Of a DNA stretch of 64,000 nt, positions 32,719-40,824 are shown in pieces. The stretch covers positions 1,116,001 to 1,180,000 of the forward strand of contig NZ_CP014518.1 of the NCBI RefSeq assembly GCF_001577305.1, given 5' to 3'. The position numbers were made by a program, and so were the translations under genes. How positions within the stretch are numbered: position 1 is the stretch's first letter; each line of letters starts with the position of its first letter. The notes under the pieces were generated by a model. That model saw nothing but the letters and a program-made list of their open reading frames with translations, made no database searches and had not been told where the DNA came from. The stretch is from Sinomonas atrocyanea. GTDB lineage: Bacteria; Actinomycetota; Actinomycetes; Actinomycetales; Micrococcaceae.

Positions 32719-35250
32719 ATGGATATGCTCTTCGATCCCTACGCCCATCTGCCCAAGACCGGCCTGCCCGGCGGGGCGGAGGAACCAGACCCCGAGGAGC
32801 TTCCGCCCGCCCCAGAGGAGGAGACCGGCGCTCCCGAGGACCTGCCCGAGGACTGGCTGCCAGCCTCCGACCCGGCCGAGGACGCGCGCCGGGCGGCGGA
32901 GGCCGAGGCCGCCCACCTGCTCGAGGGGCTCAACCCGCAGCAGCTCGAGGCCGTGACCCACGCCGGCGCCCCCCTGCTCATCGTCGCGGGCGCCGGGTCC
33001 GGTAAGACGCGCGTGCTCTCGCACCGGATCGCCTACCTCATCGCGACAGGCCGGGCCCACCACGGCGAGATCCTCGCCATTACCTTCACGAACAAGGCCG
33101 CCGCCGAGATGCGCGAGCGCATCGAGGCCCTCGTGGGCGAGCGCGCGCAGCGGATGTGGATCTCCACGTTCCACTCCTCCTGCGTGCGCATCCTCCGCCG
33201 CGAGGCGAAGTCCGTGGGGCTGAACTCGAACTTCTCGATCTACGACTCCGCCGATTCGCTCCGGCTTATCACGCTCGTGCACAAGGGCCTCGAGCTGGAC
33301 CCCAAGAAGGTGGCCCCCAAGGCGGTCCAGCACAAGATCTCCGCGCTCAAGAACGAGCTCATCGATGCGGACGACTTCGCCGGCCGCGCGAACATGAACG
33401 ATCCGTTCGAGGCCGGCGTGGCCGAGGTCTACAAGGGCTACACCCAGCGCCTGCGCCAGGCGAACGCCATGGACTTCGACGACCTGATCGCGGAGACCGT
33501 GTACATGTTCCGGGCCTTCCCGGCGCTCGCCGAGACCTACCGCCGCCGGTTCCGGCACGTCCTCGTCGACGAGTACCAGGACACCAACCACGCCCAGTAC
33601 GCCCTCGTGCGGGAGATTGTGGGCGAAGGGCCGGAGGCGTCCGAGCTCACCGTGGTGGGCGACTCCGACCAGTCCATCTACGCCTTCCGCGGCGCGGACA
33701 TCCGCAACATCGTGGAGTTCGAGAAGGACTACCCCGAGGCCCGCACCATCAAGCTCGAGCAGAACTACCGCTCCACCCAGACGATCCTCTCCGCCGCGAA
33801 CGCCGTGATCTCGCGCAACCCGAACCGGCCGCAGAAGCGCCTGTGGACCTCGGAGGGGGACGGCGAGAAGATCATCGGCTACGCGGCCGAGAACGAGCAC
33901 GAGGAAGCGCGCTTCATCGCCAAGGAGATCGACCGGCTCACCGACACCGGCGAGTTCCGCCCCGGCGACGTCGCGGTGTTCTACCGCACCAACGCCCAGT
34001 CCCGCAGCCTCGAGGAGATCCTCATGCGTGTGGGCCTGCCCTACAAGGTGGTCGGCGGCACCCGCTTCTACGAGCGCAAGGAGATCAAGGACGCGCTCGC
34101 CTACCTGCGCGTGCTGGTCAACCCGGACGACGACGTCAACCTCCGCCGCGTCCTCAACGAGCCGAAGCGGGGCATCGGCGAGCGGGCCGAGGGCACCATC
34201 GCCGCCTTCGCCGAGCGGGAGCGCCTCTCCTTTATGGCCGCCGCCCGCCGCGCCGAGGAGGTCCCGGGCATGGCCACCCGCTCGCTCAACGCAGTGAAGG
34301 GATTCGTCAAGCTCCTCGACGACCTCGCCGCGGTGGCGGAGGGGTCGGGAGCGGCCGAGGCCCTCGAGGCCGTCCTCGAGCAGACCGGCTATCTAGCGGG
34401 CCTGCGCAGCTCGACGGACCCCCAGGACGAGTCGCGCGTCGAGAACCTGGCCGAGCTCGTCGCCGTCGTGCGCGAATACGAGCGCGACAATCCCGAGGGG
34501 AGCCTCGAGGAGTTCCTCGAGCAGGTCTCGCTCGTCGCGGACGCGGACCAGATCCCGGACACGCCGGACGGCGCCTCCCAGGCCGAGGTCGACGCGGCGG
34601 TCGCGGAGGCGCGGCGGCAGGGCGTCGTGACGCTCATGACCCTACACACGGCCAAGGGCCTCGAGTTCCCGGTCGTGTTCCTGACCGGCATGGAGCACGG
34701 GGTCTTCCCGCACCGCCGGTCCGCGACGGACCCCGAGGAGCTCGCCGAAGAGCGCCGGCTCGCCTACGTGGGCCTCACACGCGCCCGGAAGCGGCTCTAC
34801 CTCACCCGCTCCGAGGTGCGCAGCCTCTGGGGCCAGAGCGAGTACTACCCGGCCAGCCAGTTCCTGGGCGAGGTCCCGGCCGAGCTGATCGACTGGAAGC
34901 GCGAGGGGTCCAAGCGGCCGCCCGCCGTGGGCAGCGCCGCCGACCGGTACGACCGGCTCGGCGGCCGGTACGGCGGCTCCTCCTGGGGCGCCGGGACGAG
35001 CCGGAACGCGAACTTCTCCTCGATCTCCCCGGCGTGGGCGCCCTCCGCGGCCACGACCAAGGGGCGGGTACAGCCGCAGAAGGAGGTCATCGCGGTCTCG
35101 GTGGGGGACAAGGTCAACCACACGGCGTTCGGCAACGGCACGGTGATCGGCGTCGAGGGCGCCGGCGACAAGACCGTCGCGAAGGTGAGCTTCGACGTCG
35201 GCGAGAAGCGCCTCCTGCTGCGCTATGCACCCCTGACCAAGGTGAGCTGA
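32719..35250 (+). CDS. pcrA: ATP-dependent DNA helicase PcrA/UvrD
   Basis: 843-aa superfamily 1A 3'-5' helicase acting in nucleotide excision repair, replication restart and removal of RNA polymerase. Motifs in order: Q-motif LNPQQLEAV, Walker A VAGAGSGKT (about 90-98), Ia ITFTNKAAAEM, DEYQDTN (Walker B), GDSDQSIYAFRGA (motif III), QNYRST (IV), LMTLHTAKGLEF (V) and VGLTRARKRLYL (VI). The C-terminal tail has the Tudor-like module GDKVNHTAFGNGTVIGVEG that in PcrA contacts RNA polymerase. An acidic N-terminal extension of about 60 residues is actinobacterial. Confidence 0.97.
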   Translation: MDMLFDPYAHLPKTGLPGGAEEPDPEELPPAPEEETGAPEDLPEDWLPASDPAEDARRAAEAEAAHLLEGLNPQQLEAVTHAGAPLLIVAGAGSGKTRVLSHRIAYLIATGRAHHGEILAITFTNKAAAEMRERIEALVGERAQRMWISTFHSSCVRILRREAKSVGLNSNFSIYDSADSLRLITLVHKGLELDPKKVAPKAVQHKISALKNELIDADDFAGRANMNDPFEAGVAEVYKGYTQRLRQANAMDFDDLIAETVYMFRAFPALAETYRRRFRHVLVDEYQDTNHAQYALVREIVGEGPEASELTVVGDSDQSIYAFRGADIRNIVEFEKDYPEARTIKLEQNYRSTQTILSAANAVISRNPNRPQKRLWTSEGDGEKIIGYAAENEHEEARFIAKEIDRLTDTGEFRPGDVAVFYRTNAQSRSLEEILMRVGLPYKVVGGTRFYERKEIKDALAYLRVLVNPDDDVNLRRVLNEPKRGIGERAEGTIAAFAERERLSFMAAARRAEEVPGMATRSLNAVKGFVKLLDDLAAVAEGSGAAEALEAVLEQTGYLAGLRSSTDPQDESRVENLAELVAVVREYERDNPEGSLEEFLEQVSLVADADQIPDTPDGASQAEVDAAVAEARRQGVVTLMTLHTAKGLEFPVVFLTGMEHGVFPHRRSATDPEELAEERRLAYVGLTRARKRLYLTRSEVRSLWGQSEYYPASQFLGEVPAELIDWKREGSKRPPAVGSAADRYDRLGGRYGGSSWGAGTSRNANFSSISPAWAPSAATTKGRVQPQKEVIAVSVGDKVNHTAFGNGTVIGVEGAGDKTVAKVSFDVGEKRLLLRYAPLTKVS

Positions 35251-35347
35251 GCGCCGCCGCCCATTGAGCCTGGGCCCCGGCGGTCCTACCCTGTCGTCGA
35301 ACGGTGTGGGGGACCGCCGGGGTAGCCGTGGGCAAGGAGGCGGAACG

Positions 35348-36823
35348 GTGGCCGAGTCGATTCCCGCGGGGTACAGCCCCCGCCTCTACAACGAGGACCT
35401 CGCGCCTGCCGAGCACAGGAGGTGGGGCTTCTACTCCCTGTTCGCGATGTGGATGTCGGACATCCATTCGCTCGGCGGGTACACGTTCGCCGCCGGGCTC
35501 TTCGCGATCGGCCTCGGCGCGTGGCAGGTCTTCCTCGCGCTCGTGGTGGGGATCGTCATCGTCTTCCTCCTCATGAACCTCTCCGGGTACGCGGGCCAGA
35601 AGACGGGCGTGCCCTACCCGGTGCTGGCCAGGATCTCCTTCGGCACGATCGGGGCCAACCTCCCCGCCCTCATCCGGGCCCTCGTCGCGATCGCGTGGTA
35701 CGGCATCCAGACCTGGCTCGCGTCCCGGGCGGTGATCATCATCGCGCTGAAGATCTGGCCCGGCGCCCAGGGGCTGACCGAGAACAACTTCCTCGGCGAG
35801 TCCACCCTCGGCTGGCTCGGCTTCCTCCTCATGTGGGCACTGCAGCTCGTCCTCCTGCGCAACGGCATGGACACCATCCGCCGCTTCCAGGACTGGGCCG
35901 GCCCGGCCGTGTGGGTGGTCATGGGACTCCTCGTGGTCTACATCCTGCTCAAGGCCGGCTGGAAGGTCTCCTTCGAGCTGCAGGGCGGCACGGCCACGTG
36001 GGGAGTGGGGCACGCGTTCGCCGCGGCCATCGCGCTCACCGTCACCTACTTCTCCACGCTGCTGCTCAACTTCTGTGACTTCTCCCGCTTCGCACCGGAC
36101 CGCCGGTCGGTGTGGTCCGCGAACCTGTGGGGCCTGCCCGTGAACTTCATCGCCTTCTCGGTCGTGTCCGTGGTGGTCACGGCCGGCACCTACCAGGTGT
36201 ACGGGAAGCACATCTACGATCCGGTCGAGATCGTGGGCCGCATCGACAGCGTGTGGGCGCTCCTGCTCGGCGCCGTCACGTTCGCGGTCGCGACCCTGGG
36301 CATCAACGTCGTCGCGAACTTCGTCTCGCCCGCCTACGACCTGGCCAACGTCTGGCCGGAGAAGATCACGTTCAAGCGCGGAGGCCTGATCGCGGCGCTC
36401 ATCGCCCTCGTGATCACCCCGTGGAACCTGTTCAACAGTCCGCTGGTCGTGAACCTCTTCCTGGGCGGCCTCGGCGCCCTGCTGGGTCCCCTCTTCGGAA
36501 TCATCATGGTGGACTACTACGTGCTCAGGAGGCAGCATGTGGCGGTCGGCGACCTCTTCCGGGAGCGCGGCTACTACACCTACCGCAACGGCTGGAACCT
36601 GAAGGCCGTGGGCTCGTTCGCCGTCTCGGCGGTGCCCGCCGTCATCGTCGCGCTCGTCCCCGCCTTCGATTACCTCGCGCCCTTCTCGTGGTTCATCGGC
36701 GCCGCGATCGCCGCCGTCGTGCACTGGGCGATCTCCCGTCACGACACCTCCATCGCGGAGTCCGTCGCCGCGGCCGCAGCGGCCGAACCGGCGGCAGGAA
36801 GGCCGCCGGAAGCGCTGATCTGA
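35348..36823 (+). CDS. NCS1-family nucleobase/hydantoin permease
   Basis: 491-aa carrier of the nucleobase-cation-symport-1 family (cytosine, purine, allantoin, hydantoin, thiamine relatives) with about 12 transmembrane helices. Family marks: YNEDLAPAEHRRWGFYSLFAMW near the N-terminus, GYTFAAGLFAIGLG, ARISFGTIGANLPALIRALVAIAWYG (helix 3) and NFCDFSRFAPDRRSV (helix 6 and its loop). GTG start with AAGGAGG 6 nt upstream. It stands alone between pcrA and sucC; the closest metabolic partner in the window is the creatinine island 8 kb away. The substrate is unknown. Confidence 0.88.
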   Translation: MAESIPAGYSPRLYNEDLAPAEHRRWGFYSLFAMWMSDIHSLGGYTFAAGLFAIGLGAWQVFLALVVGIVIVFLLMNLSGYAGQKTGVPYPVLARISFGTIGANLPALIRALVAIAWYGIQTWLASRAVIIIALKIWPGAQGLTENNFLGESTLGWLGFLLMWALQLVLLRNGMDTIRRFQDWAGPAVWVVMGLLVVYILLKAGWKVSFELQGGTATWGVGHAFAAAIALTVTYFSTLLLNFCDFSRFAPDRRSVWSANLWGLPVNFIAFSVVSVVVTAGTYQVYGKHIYDPVEIVGRIDSVWALLLGAVTFAVATLGINVVANFVSPAYDLANVWPEKITFKRGGLIAALIALVITPWNLFNSPLVVNLFLGGLGALLGPLFGIIMVDYYVLRRQHVAVGDLFRERGYYTYRNGWNLKAVGSFAVSAVPAVIVALVPAFDYLAPFSWFIGAAIAAVVHWAISRHDTSIAESVAAAAAAEPAAGRPPEALI

Positions 36824-36865
36824 CCGGGAACGCGGCCCCCGACGCCTAGCGCACGGCGGGCTATT

Positions 36866-36880
36866 TCTACGAATTGTAGA
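36866..36880. promoter_or_regulatory. Palindrome in the permease-sucC gap
   Basis: TCTAC-GAATT-GTAGA, a perfect 5-bp-arm palindrome about 160 nt upstream of sucC in the most AT-rich patch of the gap. A TAGAGT sequence near 36937 could be a -10 box for sucCD. Candidate operator for sucCD; not verifiable here. Confidence 0.35.
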
Positions 36881-37039
36881 GCTGTGCGGTTGGTCACGAA
36901 CTGAGCCCCTGGGGAGCCCGCGCCGCCGCGAGGGATTAGAGTTTCCCCTTGGAGCATCAGGCCCGCCGAGGGGAGCTCCCCACGGCACACTCGTGCGTGC
37001 TCCGAGTCAGAACTACTTTCGACGTAGAGGACCTGAACC

Positions 37040-38209
37040 GTGGACCTGTTTGAATATCAGGCGCGCGATCTGTTCGAGGCGCACGGGGTTCCCGTGCTCG
37101 CCGGCATCGTTGCGCACACCCCCGAGGAAGCCAAGGCCGCGGCCGAGAAGATTGGCGGGGTCACCGTCGTCAAGGCTCAGGTGAAGGTCGGCGGCCGCGG
37201 CAAGGCGGGCGGCGTCAAGGTCGCCAAGACCGCGGACGAGGCGTTCGAGCACGCCACGAACATCCTCGGCATGGACATCAAGGGCCACACCGTCAAGCGG
37301 GTCATGATCGCCGCGGGTGCGGACATCGCCGAGGAGTTCTACTTCTCGGTCCTGCTCGACCGCGCCAACCGCAACTACCTGGCCATGTGCTCGGTCGAGG
37401 GCGGCATGGAGATCGAGCAGCTCGCCGTCGAGCGCCCCGAGGCCCTCGCCAAGGTTCCGGTCGACCCGGCCGTGGGCATCGACGCCGCCAAGGCCGCCGA
37501 GATCGTCGAGGCCGCCGGCTTCGCCCCCGAGCTGCGCGAGAAGGTCGCGGGCGTCATCGTCAAGCTGTGGGACGTCTTCAAGGGCGAGGACGCCACGCTG
37601 GTCGAGGTCAACCCGCTCGTCCGCACGGGCGCCGGCGACATCATCGCGCTGGACGGCAAGGTCTCCCTCGACGAGAACGCGGGCTTCCGCCACGCCGAGC
37701 ACGACGAGCTCGTCGACAAGGACTCCGAGGACCCGCTCGAGGCCAAGGCCAAGGCCCTCGACCTCAACTACGTGAAGCTGGACGGCGAGGTCGGCATCAT
37801 CGGCAACGGCGCCGGCCTCGTGATGTCCACCCTCGATGTGGTGGCCTACGCCGGCGAGAAGCACGGCAACGTCAAGCCTGCCAACTTCCTCGACATCGGC
37901 GGCGGCGCCTCGGCCGAGGTCATGGCGAACGGCCTCGGCATCATCCTGGGCGACGAGCAGGTCAAGAGCGTCTTCGTCAACGTCTTCGGCGGCATCACCG
38001 CCTGCGACGCTGTCGCCAACGGCATCGTGGGCGCCCTCAACAAGCTCGGTGACTCCGCGAACAAGCCGCTCGTGGTGCGCCTCGACGGCAACAACGTCGA
38101 CGAGGGCCGCCGCATCCTCCACGAGGCCAACCACCCGCTGGTCACCCTCGCCGAGAACATGGACCAGGGCGCCGACAAGGCCGCTGAGCTGGCGAACGCT
38201 GCGAAGTAA
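37040..38209 (+). CDS. sucC: Succinyl-CoA synthetase beta subunit
   Basis: 389-aa beta subunit of the ADP/GDP-forming succinyl-CoA ligase of the TCA cycle. The ATP-grasp domain shows KAQVKVGGRGKAGGVKVA (nucleotide-binding Lys and Gly-rich loop), and the C-terminal domain shows VEVNPLVRTGAGDIIALDGKVS (Mg ligands) and FLDIGGGAS. GTG start, 12 nt gap to sucD. Length and motifs are standard. Confidence 0.97.
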   Translation: MDLFEYQARDLFEAHGVPVLAGIVAHTPEEAKAAAEKIGGVTVVKAQVKVGGRGKAGGVKVAKTADEAFEHATNILGMDIKGHTVKRVMIAAGADIAEEFYFSVLLDRANRNYLAMCSVEGGMEIEQLAVERPEALAKVPVDPAVGIDAAKAAEIVEAAGFAPELREKVAGVIVKLWDVFKGEDATLVEVNPLVRTGAGDIIALDGKVSLDENAGFRHAEHDELVDKDSEDPLEAKAKALDLNYVKLDGEVGIIGNGAGLVMSTLDVVAYAGEKHGNVKPANFLDIGGGASAEVMANGLGIILGDEQVKSVFVNVFGGITACDAVANGIVGALNKLGDSANKPLVVRLDGNNVDEGRRILHEANHPLVTLAENMDQGADKAAELANAAK

Positions 38210-38221
38210 GGACGAGAGAAA

Positions 38222-39157
38222 ATGTCGATCTTCCTCAATAAGGACAACAAGGTCATCGTCCAGGGCATCACCGGCGGCGAGGGCTCCAAGCACACCGCCC
38301 GCATGCTCGCGGCCGGCACCAACATCGTCGGCGGCGTGAACGCCCGCAAGGCCGGCACCACCGTCAGCCACACGGACCAGCACGGCAACGCGGTCGAGCT
38401 CCCCGTCTTCGCCTCCGTCAAGGAGGCCATGGCGGAGACCGGCGCGGATACCTCCATCGTGTTCGTCCCGCCGGCCTTCACCAAGGACGCCGTGGTCGAG
38501 GCGATCGAGGCCGAGATCGGCCTCGTCGTGGTCATCACCGAGGGCGTTCCGGTGCAGGACTCGGCCGAGTTCTGGGCCCTCGCCCAGTCCAAGAAGGACG
38601 CCGAGGGCAACCAGGTCACGCGCATCATCGGCCCGAACTGCCCCGGCATCATCACCCCGGGCGAGGCCCTCGTGGGCATCACCCCGGCCAACATCACCGG
38701 CAAGGGCGGCGTGGGCCTCGTGTCCAAGTCCGGCACCCTGACCTACCAGATGATGTACGAGCTCCGTGACCTCGGCTTCTCCACGGCCATCGGCATCGGC
38801 GGTGACCCGGTCATCGGCACCACCCACATCGACGCTCTCGCCGCGTTCGAGAAGGACCCGGAGACCAGGGCGATCGTCATGATCGGCGAGATCGGGGGCG
38901 ACGCCGAGGAGCGCGCGGCCGAGTTCATCAAGAACAACGTCACCAAGCCGGTCGTCGGCTACGTGGCCGGCTTCACCGCCCCCGAGGGCAAGACCATGGG
39001 CCACGCAGGCGCCATCGTCTCCGGCTCCTCCGGCACCGCGCAGGCGAAGAAGGAGGCCCTCGAGGCCGCCGGCGTCAAGGTCGGCAAGACGCCGTCCGAG
39101 ACGGCCCACCTCCTCCGCTCGGTCTACCCGGTGCACCCGGCGGAGTCGAACCTCTGA
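38222..39157 (+). CDS. sucD: Succinyl-CoA synthetase alpha subunit
   Basis: 311-aa alpha subunit. The CoA-binding Rossmann domain (about 1-125) has QGITGGEGSKHTARMLAAGT, and the C-terminal half has the phosphohistidine loop GHAGAIVSG with His261. It forms the functional heterodimer/tetramer with SucC. Ends before a very strong terminator. Confidence 0.97.
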   Translation: MSIFLNKDNKVIVQGITGGEGSKHTARMLAAGTNIVGGVNARKAGTTVSHTDQHGNAVELPVFASVKEAMAETGADTSIVFVPPAFTKDAVVEAIEAEIGLVVVITEGVPVQDSAEFWALAQSKKDAEGNQVTRIIGPNCPGIITPGEALVGITPANITGKGGVGLVSKSGTLTYQMMYELRDLGFSTAIGIGGDPVIGTTHIDALAAFEKDPETRAIVMIGEIGGDAEERAAEFIKNNVTKPVVGYVAGFTAPEGKTMGHAGAIVSGSSGTAQAKKEALEAAGVKVGKTPSETAHLLRSVYPVHPAESNL

Positions 39158-39170
39158 GGTCCTGACCCAC

Positions 39171-39224
39171 GCACGACGGCGGCCGGTCGCCTTCCCCACG
39201 GAAGGTGACCGGCCGCCGTCGTGC
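39171..39224 (+). terminator. Strong terminator of sucCD
   Basis: 25-bp stem (39171-39195 with 39200-39224) with one G-U pair and a CCAC tetraloop, starting 13 nt after sucD. Its 5' edge overlaps an exact copy of the dispersed 13-mer (39169-39181). The rest of the gap to 39366 shows nothing I recognise. Confidence 0.92.
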
Positions 39225-39366
39225 TCGCCCCGGAACCGGCGCCGAGTCCGATCATCATTCGCCCCTCTGTTGGCGCATCTGCCGGCGTGTCGGGGACTAC
39301 GCGCCGCGAGTCGCCGCGAAAGCAGGTCGGACTCCGCGCCGCCCGGGGCCCGCGCCCCCACCACCC

Positions 39367-39459
39367 GTCTGAAGGTCACCTCCTGGAGGTCACCTCCTGA
39401 AAGTCATCTCCTGAAGGTCAATGTCCTGACCATGACTTCCAGGAGGTGACTTCAGACGC
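39367..39459. repeat. Tandem and inverted repeats at the 3' end of the monooxygenase gene
   Basis: Four imperfect units of about 15 bp with consensus AAGGTCACCTCCTG (39371-39431) are followed by an inverted partial copy (39432-39459: CCAGGAGGTGACTTCAG). Together they make an imperfect palindrome with arms of about 26 bp. The inverted part contains the stop codon of the monooxygenase gene. The reverse complement, GGAGGTGACC, matches the unit of the array at 40663-40817. Confidence 0.75.
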
Positions 39460-40576
39460 GCTGGCGCGAGCGGGCGCAGATCTGCTCTGCGACCACCTTG
39501 GCGTCCCGTCCCACGCCGCCCACCAGATGGGAGCTGAACGCCCTCTGGAAGAAGAGGCCCACGAAGTACAGGCCTGGGACGCCCTCGGCCGCGCCGTCGT
39601 GCTCGAGGGGGAAGCCGTCGGCGTCGAGGCGGACGGCCGGAACGAACGAGTAGTCCCGCCGGTAGCCCGTGCACCACAGGACGTTTGCGACGTCGAGGAC
39701 GGTGCCGTCGTCGAGCTGCGGCTTCCCGTCGACCGCGGCGACGGTGCGTGCCTGGGTGCGGTGGACCCCGGCGGCGTCGAGGTGCGCGCGCCGGGTGCGG
39801 ACGAGGGGCGCTCGACCGGCGGCCCTCATCGCGGCGCGGGCCCTCCGCCCCAGCGGGTTCCTGAGGGTCAGGACGTGGTTGGCCGCAAACCAGAACAGCG
39901 GTGCGCGGACGCGCTCGTTGCCGGGGATCTCGCCCGGGTGGTGGCCGGAGAGCCACGTCTCGTGGCCGGCGCCGACGGCTTCCATGGCCAGGTCCGCGCC
40001 GGAGGTGCCGGCCCCGACCACGAGGACCGGGCCGGGAAGGAGCTGGGCCGGATTCCGGTACTGGCTCGAGTGCAGCTGCCGGATGCCCGGATCGAGGGCG
40101 GCCGAGACCTGCGGCACCTTCGGCACGGCGTCGGAGCCGGTGGCAACGACCACGTTCTCGGCCGCGATCTGGCCCCTGCTCGTGGTGAGGCGGAAGCCGC
40201 CGCCGGCGAGGGGCTCCACGGAGAGCAGGCGGACGCCGGTGCGGACCGGCACGCTGAGCGATGCGGCGTACTGTTCGAGATAGTCGCCGAGTTCGCGGCC
40301 GGTGGGGAAGGCGGACTGGGGTCCGGGGAAGGGCAGGCCGGGCAGGCTGTCCACCCGCGCCGGGGTGAACAGGCGCAGCGAGTTGTACCGCCCGCGCCAC
40401 TGCTCGCCGATCCGCTCCCGGTCTTCGAGCACGAGGCAGTCTCTGCCGGCCTTGGCGAGCCAGTGGGCTGTCGCGAGCCCTGCCTGGCCGCCGCCGACGA
40501 CGACCGTCTCGACGCGCTGCCCCGCGGCGCGACCTGGCTCGGCGGGAAGGTGTGTCTGGGGCTGGGTGCTGGTCAT
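39452..40576 (-). CDS. Flavin-containing monooxygenase (FAD/NAD(P)-binding)
   Basis: 374-aa flavoprotein of the class B monooxygenase type. Two Rossmann dinucleotide sites: VVVGGGQAGLATAHWL (FAD, about 25-40) and VLVVGAGTSGADLAMEA (NAD(P)H, about 175-190). ATG-like motif VVVATGSDAVPKVPQ and C-terminal WCTGYRRDYSF are the recognised family marks; the Baeyer-Villiger FxGxxxHxxxW signature is only partly represented (LHSSQYRNP). It may act as N-oxidising enzyme or as an uncharacterised oxidase. A ribosome site is weak (GTCGAGG). It is bracketed by related short repeats on both sides. Confidence 0.85.
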   Translation of the reverse strand: MTSTQPQTHLPAEPGRAAGQRVETVVVGGGQAGLATAHWLAKAGRDCLVLEDRERIGEQWRGRYNSLRLFTPARVDSLPGLPFPGPQSAFPTGRELGDYLEQYAASLSVPVRTGVRLLSVEPLAGGGFRLTTSRGQIAAENVVVATGSDAVPKVPQVSAALDPGIRQLHSSQYRNPAQLLPGPVLVVGAGTSGADLAMEAVGAGHETWLSGHHPGEIPGNERVRAPLFWFAANHVLTLRNPLGRRARAAMRAAGRAPLVRTRRAHLDAAGVHRTQARTVAAVDGKPQLDDGTVLDVANVLWCTGYRRDYSFVPAVRLDADGFPLEHDGAAEGVPGLYFVGLFFQRAFSSHLVGGVGRDAKVVAEQICARSRQRV

Positions 40577-40662
40577 GCCTCGACCGTACGGCGGGGCGCA
40601 CCGCGGCCGCGTCGGGCGGATGGTGCATCCTCGGTGCGGACTGGATGAGTAATTCTGTGCAG

Positions 40663-40817
40663 AGAGGTGACCCCGGGTCGCGCGAGAGGTGACCTCGGGC
40701 CGGGTGGGAGGTGACCCCGGGTCGCGGGAGAGGTGACCCCGGGTCGGGTGGGAGGTGACCTCGGGTCGCGGGAGAGGTGACCTCGGGTCGGGTGGAAGGT
40801 GACCTCGGGTCGCTGGG
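40663..40817. repeat. Seven-unit tandem repeat, core GGTGACCYCGGGTCG
   Basis: Seven head-to-tail copies of a 21-23 bp unit alternate in two forms, one ending GGGTCGCGGG and one ending GGGTCGGGTGG, so a 44-bp higher-order unit is visible. Copies differ mainly at CCCC/CCTC. The array fills most of the gap between the LuxR and monooxygenase genes. There are no unique spacers. The remainder of the gap (40577-40662) would hold the monooxygenase promoter. Confidence 0.88.
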
Positions 40818-40824
40818 GCGGCGG

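Noticed and set aside
35348..36823. NCS1 permease next to sucC considered part of the creatinine island
   Set aside because: It is separated from the island by sucCD, repeats and unrelated genes, and has no matching operator; kept as an independent permease.
40663..40817. Tandem repeats considered as a CRISPR array
   Set aside because: Units follow each other directly with no unique spacers of constant length, and no cas gene is in the window.
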